Part shown: positions 42,709 to 51,599 of the stretch, piece after piece | How positions within the stretch are numbered: the first letter of the stretch is position 1 | How the letters are laid out: the number at the start of each line of letters is the position of its first letter | Origin: JACNKV01 sp964422145 | GTDB lineage: Bacteria; Fidelibacterota; Marinisomatia; Marinisomatales; JACNKV01 | Assembly: GCA_964422145.1 (NCBI GenBank) | Contig: CAYQZV010000004.1 | Span: 62,001 to 126,000 of the forward strand | Direction of reading: 5' to 3' | DNA length: 64,000 bases | Program-made: the position numbers and the translations under genes | Notes under the pieces: model-generated | What the model saw: only the letters and a program-made list of their open reading frames with translations | What the model was told of the DNA's origin: nothing | Database searches by the model: none

Positions 42709-43418
42709 CAATTACTCGCTTTGCATTACGTTTGGGCTTTGTTTCCCTGTTGTCGTCATTTACCATGTCGCAAAACTATGTACTGTCCGTTTGGGGTTTT
42801 CCGATTGGGGAAGTTCAAATCCAAACCCCGTCACCCGATTCGATGAAAGTGTATGCAAAATCCACCGGGCTTGTGGATTTGCTCTTTCCGTTTAATAATG
42901 AGTATATCACTAGGTTTGATACCGTATCTTATCAATGTTTGTCCTATAACAAATCGATCAAACAAGGTTCGTTTACTCAAAAGCTTCGCGGTAAATGGAA
43001 TGAAACTGCCAAACAATTTGAATACAAAAAGCTGGGTTTTGTTTTAAGAGACGAAGCTCATCACAGTATTTTTTCATTCTTAGCACGTACCAAAACCGAA
43101 CCATCTGAACAGTTGGATACAAAATGGTTTTTCCTGGAACACGAAGGGACGTCTTATCGTGTTCGATTATTGCTGGCAGGCTCAGCCAACATCCCTGTGA
43201 GCGGTGATTCTGTATCCTGTGATCATTATCGGCTTGATATGATACGATCTGAAAATCCGTCTGTAAAAATACTTGACCAAACAGACTATTTCAGTCGTAA
43301 TATTACACATCAAAATGGCGTGCGGCAGGTTTGGGTTGATCAACAAAAATCTCAAGAGATCATTCAGGCTTCACTGATACTGTCCGGCATCCCGATACAA
43401 CTTCGGAAAACAAAATGA
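42699..43418 (+). CDS. DUF3108-like exported protein
   Basis: The ATG at 42699 (MEITITRFALRLGFVSLLSS) overlaps the GT2 stop and opens a signal peptide; a GTG/ATG-type frame from 42633 lies inside the transferase gene. The 239-aa protein has the DUF3108 pattern: YVLSVWGFPIGEVQIQT near the start, KVYAKSTGLVDLLFPFNNEY, then the F-x-T-x-x..C..Y and Q-G-S/K-F strands. DUF3108 proteins are periplasmic, beta-rich and of unknown role. Position next to a GT2 gene suggests a link to polysaccharide or lipid export. Confidence 0.75.
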   Translation: MEITITRFALRLGFVSLLSSFTMSQNYVLSVWGFPIGEVQIQTPSPDSMKVYAKSTGLVDLLFPFNNEYITRFDTVSYQCLSYNKSIKQGSFTQKLRGKWNETAKQFEYKKLGFVLRDEAHHSIFSFLARTKTEPSEQLDTKWFFLEHEGTSYRVRLLLAGSANIPVSGDSVSCDHYRLDMIRSENPSVKILDQTDYFSRNITHQNGVRQVWVDQQKSQEIIQASLILSGIPIQLRKTK

Positions 43419-43792
43419 GTAAAATTTGGAAAGACTATAAACACCATTTCTTCATTTGGGGAATCGTTTTAATCCTGATCGTGTTAGCCCTCCGCTTGGG
43501 GATCGATGAAAAGATCGTCGTGTTTTTCACCCTAGCGCTTGGTTTGTTCACCCAGGTATTCTCCGGATTGGGAGCGTTAATCACGATGATTCCGTGGATC
43601 GGTCCGATCATTGTGAAAGTGTTTACCATTCCGTTCTTTTGGGTGGTCAACGGTTTAGGGTATTTCATCTCTGTGGTCGCCATAAAAAAAGGATATACAA
43701 AATCTGTTACAAGTTCTCGAATTTTAACCGTCGCAGTGCTGACCGGGATAATCCTTGGATATATTCTCGGCCATGTACTGCCGTTGAGATAA
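43415..43792 (+). CDS. Small integral membrane protein, unknown
   Basis: The 125-aa protein has three or four hydrophobic segments (FFIWGIVLILIVLALRLGI, IVVFFTLALGLFTQVFSGLG, FTIPFFWVVNGLGYFISVVA, ILTVAVLTGIILGYILGHVL) and a basic loop. I know no family for it. It is coupled by 4 bp to the DUF3108 gene and precedes the dehydroquinase-like gene by 10 bases, so it belongs to the same transcript. Confidence 0.75.
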   Translation: MSKIWKDYKHHFFIWGIVLILIVLALRLGIDEKIVVFFTLALGLFTQVFSGLGALITMIPWIGPIIVKVFTIPFFWVVNGLGYFISVVAIKKGYTKSVTSSRILTVAVLTGIILGYILGHVLPLR

Positions 43793-43802
43793 AAGTAAAG
43801 CT

Positions 43803-44246
43803 ATGAATATTTTAATCCTACAGGGACCTAATTTAAATTTGCTTGGACTGAAATCGTCAAAAACTGGAAACCAGTTAACGTTGGACAAAGTGAATCGCGG
43901 TTTGCGTTACCATGTCCGCAACACGGACATTGAATTAAAAATCTTTCAAACCCACAAACTGGAAAAGGTCATCACGCTCATTCAGCGAAATCGTAATTGG
44001 GCTGATGGAATTTTGATCGCACCGATGGCTTGGGCGCACTACGAATATGTGCTGAAAGAAACGTTAGATTTGATTGACCTTCCTTTTATTGAAATCCATT
44101 TTGACGGGGATTTTCATATGGGGACATCTGCAGATGATTCCATCTTATCTACTCTACGTACTGATGTTATCACCAATACACCCGATCAGGCATTTATTGA
44201 TGGAATGGATGTGCTTGTCAAAGTCATAGAAAAACACGAGAAATAA
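43803..44246 (+). CDS. Type II 3-dehydroquinate dehydratase-like protein, active site altered
   Basis: The 147-aa protein keeps the AroQ fold signs: ILILQGPNLNLLG at the start, IQRNRNWADGILIAPMAWAH in place of the I-x-N-P-G-A-Y-T-H segment, and LPFIEIHFDGDFHMG at the E-V-H-L-S-N-x-H region. The known catalytic residues are largely missing: no Arg/Tyr pair in the flexible loop (KSSKTGNQLT), Asn of NPGAYTH is Ala, the Gly is Met, and the F-R-H-H-S end is absent. Only the His of the NPGAYTH segment persists. It may bind a ligand or have a different chemistry. It lies before a cell-wall peptidase gene, not in a shikimate operon. Confidence 0.7.
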   Translation: MNILILQGPNLNLLGLKSSKTGNQLTLDKVNRGLRYHVRNTDIELKIFQTHKLEKVITLIQRNRNWADGILIAPMAWAHYEYVLKETLDLIDLPFIEIHFDGDFHMGTSADDSILSTLRTDVITNTPDQAFIDGMDVLVKVIEKHEK

Positions 44247-45311
44247 TTGACTGCTGTCTTTCGTTCGTTTTCTCTTGGGGTAATTCTTTTCCTGCTCACA
44301 GGATGTTCTCAGAATCCTCAACCTAAGCCGGATGCGTTGGTATTTCCGCCGATAACCCATACCTTTGGACAGGATTCCCTTCATGTCTTCATTTCAGGAC
44401 ACAAAACTCATTTTGTAAACCCAATTCATCAAGACAGTCTTTTGTTCTCAGCGGGTGCAGAAATATTGAACCATAAGCTTTTGGGTTTTGAAGATACATC
44501 ATTAAGACAATTTATCCGTGAAGAACTTCGTCCGGAAGATGTTACCCATTTAGCGTGGTTGGAACTATCAACCGTTATACATGATAAATCAATCCTCACG
44601 CTTGATTACCTGATCAATTATTCATCGATAGATAAGTTTATTTCCGCTGCGGTCGATAAACATTATCATAATGCTTCTTTGCCTATTGAACCCTTATTTG
44701 CCAACTCGACTCAACTGCCAATGGTAAACGATTTCCAAAACACTCAGCTATTATTGCCGTGTGATTCAATCCCTGTTCCATTAAATCCATTGTTTTTACC
44801 AAATTCACCCCGGAATTACCGCAACGGCATCCATCGCGGGATTGATTTTCAGGCTAATTGGGGAACACCGATTCGCGCCGTGGCAGACGGAATTATAATT
44901 CGTGCAGATCAGCATTACGAAGAAATATCTCCTTCGTTTTTAGAAACCATTTTAGATCATGCTGAACTAACCGGACATACACCGTCAGATTTGTTTAACC
45001 ACATACTTCTCGGGCGGGCGGTGATCATCGACCATGGATTTAATGTCGTCCCCGGATATCGTTCTATTTCTATTCATGCTCACCTCTCGGAAATTTATCC
45101 GTATATTACTCGCGGATATGAAATCAAAAAGGGGGATTACTTCGGTAAAGTCGGAAACTCCGGTTTAATGAGCGCCACAAAAGGAAATCAAGGTGGGACT
45201 CATCTTCATTTTGAATTCATTATACAAAACAAAGACGGAGAATATTATCTTGGGCAAACTCTCGAATATTCTCCTCTAATCGAATTACTACAATCTATTT
45301 TTATAAATTAG
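44247..45311 (+). CDS. M23-type peptidase lipoprotein
   Basis: The frame starts at a TTG directly after the previous stop, and the N-terminus is a lipoprotein signal (FSLGVILFLLTGCSQNPQPK, lipobox LLTGC). The 354-aa protein has a beta-rich middle and a C-terminal LytM domain: NGIHRGIDFQANWGTPIRAV (H-x-x-x-D), VIIDHGFNVVPGYRSISIHA, KKGDYFGKVGNSGLMSATKG and GTHLHFEFI (H-x-H). The metal ligands are present, so endopeptidase activity on peptidoglycan is likely. About 45 residues are inserted in the middle of the domain, between ADGIIIRADQ and GRAVIIDHG. Confidence 0.88.
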   Translation: MTAVFRSFSLGVILFLLTGCSQNPQPKPDALVFPPITHTFGQDSLHVFISGHKTHFVNPIHQDSLLFSAGAEILNHKLLGFEDTSLRQFIREELRPEDVTHLAWLELSTVIHDKSILTLDYLINYSSIDKFISAAVDKHYHNASLPIEPLFANSTQLPMVNDFQNTQLLLPCDSIPVPLNPLFLPNSPRNYRNGIHRGIDFQANWGTPIRAVADGIIIRADQHYEEISPSFLETILDHAELTGHTPSDLFNHILLGRAVIIDHGFNVVPGYRSISIHAHLSEIYPYITRGYEIKKGDYFGKVGNSGLMSATKGNQGGTHLHFEFIIQNKDGEYYLGQTLEYSPLIELLQSIFIN

Positions 45312-45320
45312 CTTTGTAAT

Positions 45321-45352
45321 AAAAAAGGGGTCTTGGATAAGACCCCTTTTTT
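45321..45352. terminator. Bidirectional rho-independent terminator
   Basis: AAAAAAGGGGTCTT, loop GGAT, then AAGACCCCTTTTTT is a perfect 14-bp stem with A and T ends, so it works both ways. It separates the convergent M23 gene (plus) and TPR lipoprotein operon (minus). Confidence 0.93.
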
Positions 45353-45360
45353 ATTTATTC

Positions 45361-46713
45361 TTAATCAAGAAACCATTCACCTGATAAAAAACTATTCAAT
45401 GTTTCAAGATAATTTATATAGTCTGTTGTTTGGACACAGTCAATTAAGTAACTCCCATATTTATAAGAAATGAGATATTCATCGCCGTCACTGCTTTCTG
45501 ATGGTAAATTAACCATATTATAATGATATGGAATACCATTAACTGTATCCGCTGGGGCATCGGTATCGGGATCTACTGGTGTCCAAAGACTGCTCTCTAT
45601 ATCAGTGAACACCTCTTCTTCTGACAATACAGAGAAAAAATAACCTGTTCCATCATCTTCATAAACCCCGTCGGCAAGAGTTGTATCATTATTGGCATCA
45701 ACATAGTACCACGTCGTAACCTCTTCAACAGAGATCTTTTGAACACTCTCTATTTGAAAGACACCTTTTTTCCCAAGGTTTAGCACAACAAAGTCGCGTG
45801 AAGCAGACCCCGGCTGTGCATGAGACACCGTTTGGGCAAATATTCTTTCTTCATTAGAAACAAAAGAATATTCGGAATTAAGTTCAACAATATTGTGGTT
45901 TAACAGATAATCAAACAACTCTCCTTTCACAGAAGCATTATCATTATTAATGTCTTTGATATCATCCACAATAATAGTATAACCAGAAGGAATATTTAAT
46001 GAAACGGGCTCATCAAGTTCGTTTAAATTAAATCCTTGTATAACCTCTTCTGTATTCACCCACGGACTAATTTCAATGCTCGTGGGTTCAGTTATTACCC
46101 AAATATTAAATACCGGGAGAATATGTTCTAATGCGTCTTGAAATCGACTTACATTGAAATAGGTTTGAGCCAATGCGACATGGATTTCTTCAAAGGTGAA
46201 ATCCGGGTCATGTGATGTGGAATAGTCTTCATCATAAACAAAAACCTTCTCACCCATTTCGATGATTTGATTATTTAATGCAGCAAGATCATCTTCAGTA
46301 GGATTTTGTTCCGGATCAGTCTGGGCTGAGAATCTATTGTCCAATGCAATCAAGAAAAGGCCCGCATAAGCATCTGCCATAGACGCATTATCATTGCTTT
46401 CATTAGCTAAATTCAATACAACATTGAATTCCACCATTGAATGCTGTGCATAGCCTAATCGTAGATAGGTCCATCCTTTCCCGATATAGCCTTCTATTGC
46501 TTGTGCATTACGCTCTGATGTTAATTGAAACGCATCTAGCGCCAACTCATAATCTCCTCCTAAATAGTACTCCCAACCGTCACTAATCAATGACTCAACC
46601 GTATTATATGAATTTGGAGTGTCTGAGCTTAAATCTTTCCGGCAACTTGTGAGTACGAGTAAACCAAGTAATCCGAAAACGATAGGTTGAAATATTGTTT
46701 TGCTTCTATTCAT
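45361..46713 (-). CDS. TPR-containing lipoprotein
   Basis: The 450-aa protein has a lipoprotein signal (FGLLGLLVLTSCRKDLSS) and TPR-like helices in the first half (LISDGWEYYLGGDYELALDA, AIEGYIGKGWTYLRLGYAQH, HVALAQTYFNVSRFQDALEH), then a beta-rich second half. It is unlikely to be SusD: the helices are plain TPRs and no sugar-binding region is seen. Its start shares one base with the stop of the giant secreted gene (TAATG), so it is the last gene of the five-gene envelope operon. Confidence 0.82.
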   Translation of the reverse strand: MNRSKTIFQPIVFGLLGLLVLTSCRKDLSSDTPNSYNTVESLISDGWEYYLGGDYELALDAFQLTSERNAQAIEGYIGKGWTYLRLGYAQHSMVEFNVVLNLANESNDNASMADAYAGLFLIALDNRFSAQTDPEQNPTEDDLAALNNQIIEMGEKVFVYDEDYSTSHDPDFTFEEIHVALAQTYFNVSRFQDALEHILPVFNIWVITEPTSIEISPWVNTEEVIQGFNLNELDEPVSLNIPSGYTIIVDDIKDINNDNASVKGELFDYLLNHNIVELNSEYSFVSNEERIFAQTVSHAQPGSASRDFVVLNLGKKGVFQIESVQKISVEEVTTWYYVDANNDTTLADGVYEDDGTGYFFSVLSEEEVFTDIESSLWTPVDPDTDAPADTVNGIPYHYNMVNLPSESSDGDEYLISYKYGSYLIDCVQTTDYINYLETLNSFLSGEWFLD

Positions 46714-49700
46714 TATTTCACCATTATCATTTTATATGTTTTTGAAAATTGTTCAGTCTCAAGCCTATAAAAATATACACCTGAGGAAACCTTGTTTCCT
46801 GTATGGTCCATTCCCATCCATTGTACTGAGTACTTGCCTGCCGGCTGATACTCATTGACCAATGTTTTTACGTTTCTTCCCAAAAGATTATATACAGTCA
46901 ACGACACATTCGTTGGTTCAGGAATATCATATTTAATCATTGTGCTCGGGTTAAACGGATTTGGATGGTTTTGATACAATGAATACCTATTGGGTAACTC
47001 ATCTGTTAATTTGTTCGAATTAATCACAAGTTGAATGTCACCGCATTGATTTAATTCTGCTGTTACAGAATTGCTTGCTATATCAACATGTGTATTGAGA
47101 ATATGGTATTCTCCGTTCAATTCATAACAAATATCAAGTTTCCTCTTTTCGCTTTCAGATAGGTTGAGCGAAGAAATATCAAAACCAATTGTAATAGGTT
47201 TATTGATTTGAACTGTTGAATTCCCTACAGCAAAGGCATTGCCAACCGACGTGTATAGTCCATTCGCAACATCCTGATTTGTTCGAATAACAGTAAGCAA
47301 ATCACCTTCATCTATTGCTTCTGGAGGAATCGTCATTGTAATTCGTGTCAAAGCACTCGCAAAAACCCGACCGGATTGAGGGTCGTTTTTAATTGCTACA
47401 ATGAAGACGCTATCTGATGCAACAGTATTTCCACCGATGCTTTCGGCATGCCCGATAAACCAATATTCCGATATCGTCGTAGGCAAGAATGATCTGAGAT
47501 CAAACGGTTTACTGTAGACAAAACCGTTGCCGGCATCGTAAGACTGTGGAACAATAAAGGATGTTACAATGCTTTCTCCATTGCTCACTTCCACAAGCGG
47601 CCCTTCCAGATCACTGTCTGTGCTTGATGCCCCGTCTCCATAGATCGCTACGTCACTAAAGGCAAATATATCCAAGTAATTAACCAGATCAGCATTTTGA
47701 TTTATTTGCAGATCAAAGATGGCAGGAGAGTCCGTTTCGTCATCAACCACAAAAGATCCGCCCGCGTCATTTCCAGATTCTTTGCACACGACAATCAATG
47801 CAAAATATTGAAACTCGTTGATCTCAGAGCTGTCACTAACTGACTCAACACTTGATCCAAAGTCGCTCCAGTCTGTGTAAACAACTCGTTTTTGATTATC
47901 ATCTAAGCTTAAAAGCTCAACATACGCCGTAGAGTCTTTTTGTGATTTATTTTGCTGCTTAATCAGGAACACATCAAAATCTCCTTGATCAGAAGCATTT
48001 AAGACCAATGTTTCCTGATTAAAATCAACAGCTTTGTTTAGCCAGTTCCCATTGTTGTCCACCCATTTTTCGGTCTGAATAAACTTAACAGACCAATTTT
48101 TAATGGTTTCGGAGTAGGGTGAAAAACCAGAGGACACACCCCAAGGATACGTAGACGCTGCAATCCCTACGTCAATATTTTCAAATCCATATAAACCGCC
48201 GTAAAGCGATTGATCCGGATTGTCAAAATGGATAGCCAGTGCCCAATCAGCATAAACTTCGGCAAATGTTTTCTCTGAGCCGGTCGATGAAATGGCTGTG
48301 TTAAGCCCTTCGGTTCCATTCCCTTCTTCCTGAACAATGGCTGAAATTAATTTTCCGCTGTTTTCTTCAAATGGAGATTCGTAGAAATATTTTTCATACA
48401 AATACTCTATTAATAAAAACAGCTGGTCAAATTCAGTTTGTGTCGCATAATCACCAAACATTAAACTATTATTATTTGACAACGAGAATACATCACCGTC
48501 CGGCATGGTTTTATGTCCTGTCAAATATGCCGCAAAATGCTCTAATCCGGTTAATACCCATTCTTCTTCATCATTGTCATAATTATGTGCAATCAATCGA
48601 CCAAGCGCTCTGGCTATGCCTTCCTGTGCATCACCCGGATCCTGAGGATCACTATCAATATAGATCATATCTAACGCATTGCTGTTTAAGTTTGTTGGGT
48701 CTTGATCAGCCGGATTGAAGTATCCCTGGATAATCAGGTCGCTTGTTGAGTTATAAGCATTATCATCCATATCCGCGATTAAAATGTTCATTTTTTCGGA
48801 ATTATCAACATCCGGAATCTGACCGAAATATCCTATCACAAAATCATAAATACCCATTTGCTCATTTGTAACCGTGGTTGAATCTACAGCTTGAAGAATG
48901 CTCTGCACATCTTCTGGACTTGAGGATCGATGTGTTAATCCGATGTTAATTGGTACCCATGTGCTTCCACCATCATAAGATGCCAATACTCCTCCAGTAC
49001 GGTAAGTCACGGTTCTCGGATCATCAAATTGATTATTACCACAACTTACAAATAATGTGTCTTCACTCATAACTACAACAGATGTAATAACATATGAGAT
49101 TTGATCTTCGGTATTCAACATCCCAATTTGTGGTGTGATCTCTGTCCAGCCGGATTCTCCAATAACATGTTTTTGAAGTCCTTCTGAAGTTGCTGCAAAT
49201 AAAACATCTTCATTTGCAGAGAGTTTAACATCATTCACTATGCTTTCAAAGACACCAAGTGTTTCACCGGAAAGGGACTTGATTTCGCTCCCTGTTGAGT
49301 AAAACAGATTACCTGCAGAATCCATGTCAATATCATAGATCGGTTCCGTTCCAGTTAAATGTACAACTAAATTAGAAGGATCATAATCAGCGTAATCCAA
49401 CAGATCGGGGTCTAACAAACCTTCCTGATAAATATAGTCGTTCTTTAACTCAACAACACCACTTGCACTGATTTTACTCTTCCATTTTGTTTGATTGACC
49501 GTGTCTGCAATATTTACATACTGTCCGATATGGTTTGCGCCATCCACATCAAGTCCTAAGTGCCAGGAAAGCGTATCTAACGTATTAAAGTAATCATAAA
49601 CCCATACGGTATCTCCGGTAGCCCAATCTAAAGTGAATTGATTCGTTTGGGTTGAGTCTATACCCTCTTCTACAACATAGATTAAATCATGGGAAAGAAT

Positions 49701-50513
49701 ATCAACCGTGCCATTACCAATCGGAAGGGCATCAACCAATGTTTGATCAATTGAACCACAGAACATTCCATATTCAGATGCAAAATAAATTTTCCCATCA
49801 TGTGCCTGCAAATCATAGGTTGGAACACTTGGCCAATCAGTTGTAGATGGATCGGGAAGGGCATGTCCAACATTCTGAAAACGAGAGCCAGATTTGTAAA
49901 AAAGACCACCTATGGTTGCAGCATACGGTTTATCGATCCCTGGAGCAAAATACATTTTGTTCACAGTAGGATTATGTCCGTCAAACGTTGGAACCCCTGT
50001 GGATTTCTTCTTCCACGTGTCACCGGCATTTGTTGTTCGATATACTGTTTTTGTATCATCGGTTCCCTTCAATCCAACCCACCATGTTTCTTCATCTTCA
50101 AAGGCGATCGAGTTCACCGATTCTTTATGCTGGCTTGCAATAGAATCAATGTTAGCCAGGTTGTTCGCCGGTTGATCCGGAAGCGCATTAGATTCAGATG
50201 TCCCGTGTGAAGCAACCCATGTGTCTCCCCGGTCTGTTGAAATAAACACACCGGAATTTGTTGTGGCTACCAGTATGGAATCATTGTAAGGTGAAAAGGC
50301 TAAATCGCGTACTAAAGCATCTTCAGTAAACACAAATGCATTGTCACCTTCTGCATTTAATGTAGCGCTAGCCTGATAATATCCTGAGAAAAAGCCCTGC
50401 CCTAGAACCCAAAACATATAATTGTTTCCAATTTCAGCTTGATCTGCTCCGGCAGAGATAATTTGAGAATTTATCAGAGCAAATGTTAATATTATTTTTT
50501 CAAGATGTTTCAT
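46713..50513 (-). CDS. Giant secreted protein: BNR-type repeats, degenerate peptidase domain, C-terminal sorting domain
   Basis: The 1266-aa protein has a signal peptide (LEKIILTFALINSQIISAGA). Residues about 60-520 have BNR/sialidase-like repeats (ILVATTNSGVFISTDRGDTW and several D-G-G-S/D-T-W turns). Residues about 570-780 look like an M6/M30-type metallopeptidase (NILIADMDDNAYNSTSDLII, QGYFNPADQ) but the HExxH helix is replaced by ARALGRLIAHNYDNDEEEW, so zinc binding is probably lost. The end is an FCB sorting domain (LYQNHPNPFNPSTMIKYDIP, then VSSGVYFYRLETEQFSKTYK). It is probably exported to the cell surface by a type IX-like route. Confidence 0.85.
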   Translation of the reverse strand: MKHLEKIILTFALINSQIISAGADQAEIGNNYMFWVLGQGFFSGYYQASATLNAEGDNAFVFTEDALVRDLAFSPYNDSILVATTNSGVFISTDRGDTWVASHGTSESNALPDQPANNLANIDSIASQHKESVNSIAFEDEETWWVGLKGTDDTKTVYRTTNAGDTWKKKSTGVPTFDGHNPTVNKMYFAPGIDKPYAATIGGLFYKSGSRFQNVGHALPDPSTTDWPSVPTYDLQAHDGKIYFASEYGMFCGSIDQTLVDALPIGNGTVDILSHDLIYVVEEGIDSTQTNQFTLDWATGDTVWVYDYFNTLDTLSWHLGLDVDGANHIGQYVNIADTVNQTKWKSKISASGVVELKNDYIYQEGLLDPDLLDYADYDPSNLVVHLTGTEPIYDIDMDSAGNLFYSTGSEIKSLSGETLGVFESIVNDVKLSANEDVLFAATSEGLQKHVIGESGWTEITPQIGMLNTEDQISYVITSVVVMSEDTLFVSCGNNQFDDPRTVTYRTGGVLASYDGGSTWVPINIGLTHRSSSPEDVQSILQAVDSTTVTNEQMGIYDFVIGYFGQIPDVDNSEKMNILIADMDDNAYNSTSDLIIQGYFNPADQDPTNLNSNALDMIYIDSDPQDPGDAQEGIARALGRLIAHNYDNDEEEWVLTGLEHFAAYLTGHKTMPDGDVFSLSNNNSLMFGDYATQTEFDQLFLLIEYLYEKYFYESPFEENSGKLISAIVQEEGNGTEGLNTAISSTGSEKTFAEVYADWALAIHFDNPDQSLYGGLYGFENIDVGIAASTYPWGVSSGFSPYSETIKNWSVKFIQTEKWVDNNGNWLNKAVDFNQETLVLNASDQGDFDVFLIKQQNKSQKDSTAYVELLSLDDNQKRVVYTDWSDFGSSVESVSDSSEINEFQYFALIVVCKESGNDAGGSFVVDDETDSPAIFDLQINQNADLVNYLDIFAFSDVAIYGDGASSTDSDLEGPLVEVSNGESIVTSFIVPQSYDAGNGFVYSKPFDLRSFLPTTISEYWFIGHAESIGGNTVASDSVFIVAIKNDPQSGRVFASALTRITMTIPPEAIDEGDLLTVIRTNQDVANGLYTSVGNAFAVGNSTVQINKPITIGFDISSLNLSESEKRKLDICYELNGEYHILNTHVDIASNSVTAELNQCGDIQLVINSNKLTDELPNRYSLYQNHPNPFNPSTMIKYDIPEPTNVSLTVYNLLGRNVKTLVNEYQPAGKYSVQWMGMDHTGNKVSSGVYFYRLETEQFSKTYKMIMVK

Positions 50514-50528
50514 ATTATGCTCTTAAAG

Positions 50529-51599
50529 TTAAATTTGAATTCCAAATGATGCAAGGTATGTAGGATCAAATAACCTGTAATCTGTCATACCAATATCAAT
50601 GTTCACTCTTCCAAAATTAGCAATTGGATAGTTCTTGACTCCTACGCCGATCGATGCACCCCTTGAGTCATCATTAAACACGTATCCAGCTCTCCAAACA
50701 AAGAACTTATAGAAGGTATATTCCGTTCCCAGGTTGATTCTTTCATGGTTGTCGGCAGGATGTTCTGCAACAACTGAAAGAACTACTTTATGATTTTGGA
50801 TATCATAGGGTGTCGCTGCAACTCCAAACCTGAATGTCAGAGGTAATCCGTAAGGACGGAATGTGTTTTCTTCCGGTTCGCCGTCATCACCTAGAATTGG
50901 TTCACCGTTATTATAATCAACAAAACTACCATCAAGTTGTAAATCCGGTCCGAAGTTTCGAATGGACATTCCCAACTTTAACGTTTTATAGTTTGTGTCA
51001 TACAATGTCCCAACATCAAAAGCCCAAGTGTTGCCGGCACCAAAACCTTCTTCTTCACCCGATAAGCCTTTTGCAAAAGCCTCGTGAATGAATTTTACAT
51101 GAGCACCAAAACTGAATTTATCTGAAATGCTGGTACCATATCCAAGTCCGATTGCATAGCTTCCGGCACTGAACGTTTCGCCATTGATGCTTCCATCTTG
51201 GTCTTCAATGGTTGTAACCGACATATCACCGCTTGATAATGACACCATGCTGACAGCAAGGGTTCCTCTTATTTGCGGTACTTTTATTGAGTATGCTGCG
51301 GCGATAAGATCAATATCAGCGAACCATTTCGTTTTAGATGCAAAAACATATTGTTTTGGAGCCGTAGCAAGTCCCGCTGGGTTCCAAAATACTGATGAGG
51401 CATCCTGTAACAGGGGGTCCATTGCTGCACCCATTGCAAATCCTCTTGCGCCAATATCAAGCTTAAGGAATTGGGCACCAACAAAACCGACTTTCGCAGT
51501 TTTTGAACCTTCAGAGTCCGAATCGCTTGCAAGGGCAATGCCTATAGAGATTAACAGAAAACCTAATGTTTTCCATGTTGTATTTATTTTCTTAATCAT
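50529..51599 (-). CDS. PorV/PorQ-family outer-membrane protein
   Basis: The 356-aa protein has a signal peptide and the PorV opening: KVGFVGAQFLKLDIGARGFA, MGAAMDPLLQDASSVFWNPA and GLATAPKQYVFASKTKWFAD. A barrel of alternating strands follows, ending PTYLASFGIQI. PorV-like proteins hand sorting-domain cargo to the surface in type IX-like secretion. Its place between two secreted proteins, one with a clear sorting domain, supports that job here. The start shares one base with the previous stop. Confidence 0.93.
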   Translation of the reverse strand: MIKKINTTWKTLGFLLISIGIALASDSDSEGSKTAKVGFVGAQFLKLDIGARGFAMGAAMDPLLQDASSVFWNPAGLATAPKQYVFASKTKWFADIDLIAAAYSIKVPQIRGTLAVSMVSLSSGDMSVTTIEDQDGSINGETFSAGSYAIGLGYGTSISDKFSFGAHVKFIHEAFAKGLSGEEEGFGAGNTWAFDVGTLYDTNYKTLKLGMSIRNFGPDLQLDGSFVDYNNGEPILGDDGEPEENTFRPYGLPLTFRFGVAATPYDIQNHKVVLSVVAEHPADNHERINLGTEYTFYKFFVWRAGYVFNDDSRGASIGVGVKNYPIANFGRVNIDIGMTDYRLFDPTYLASFGIQI

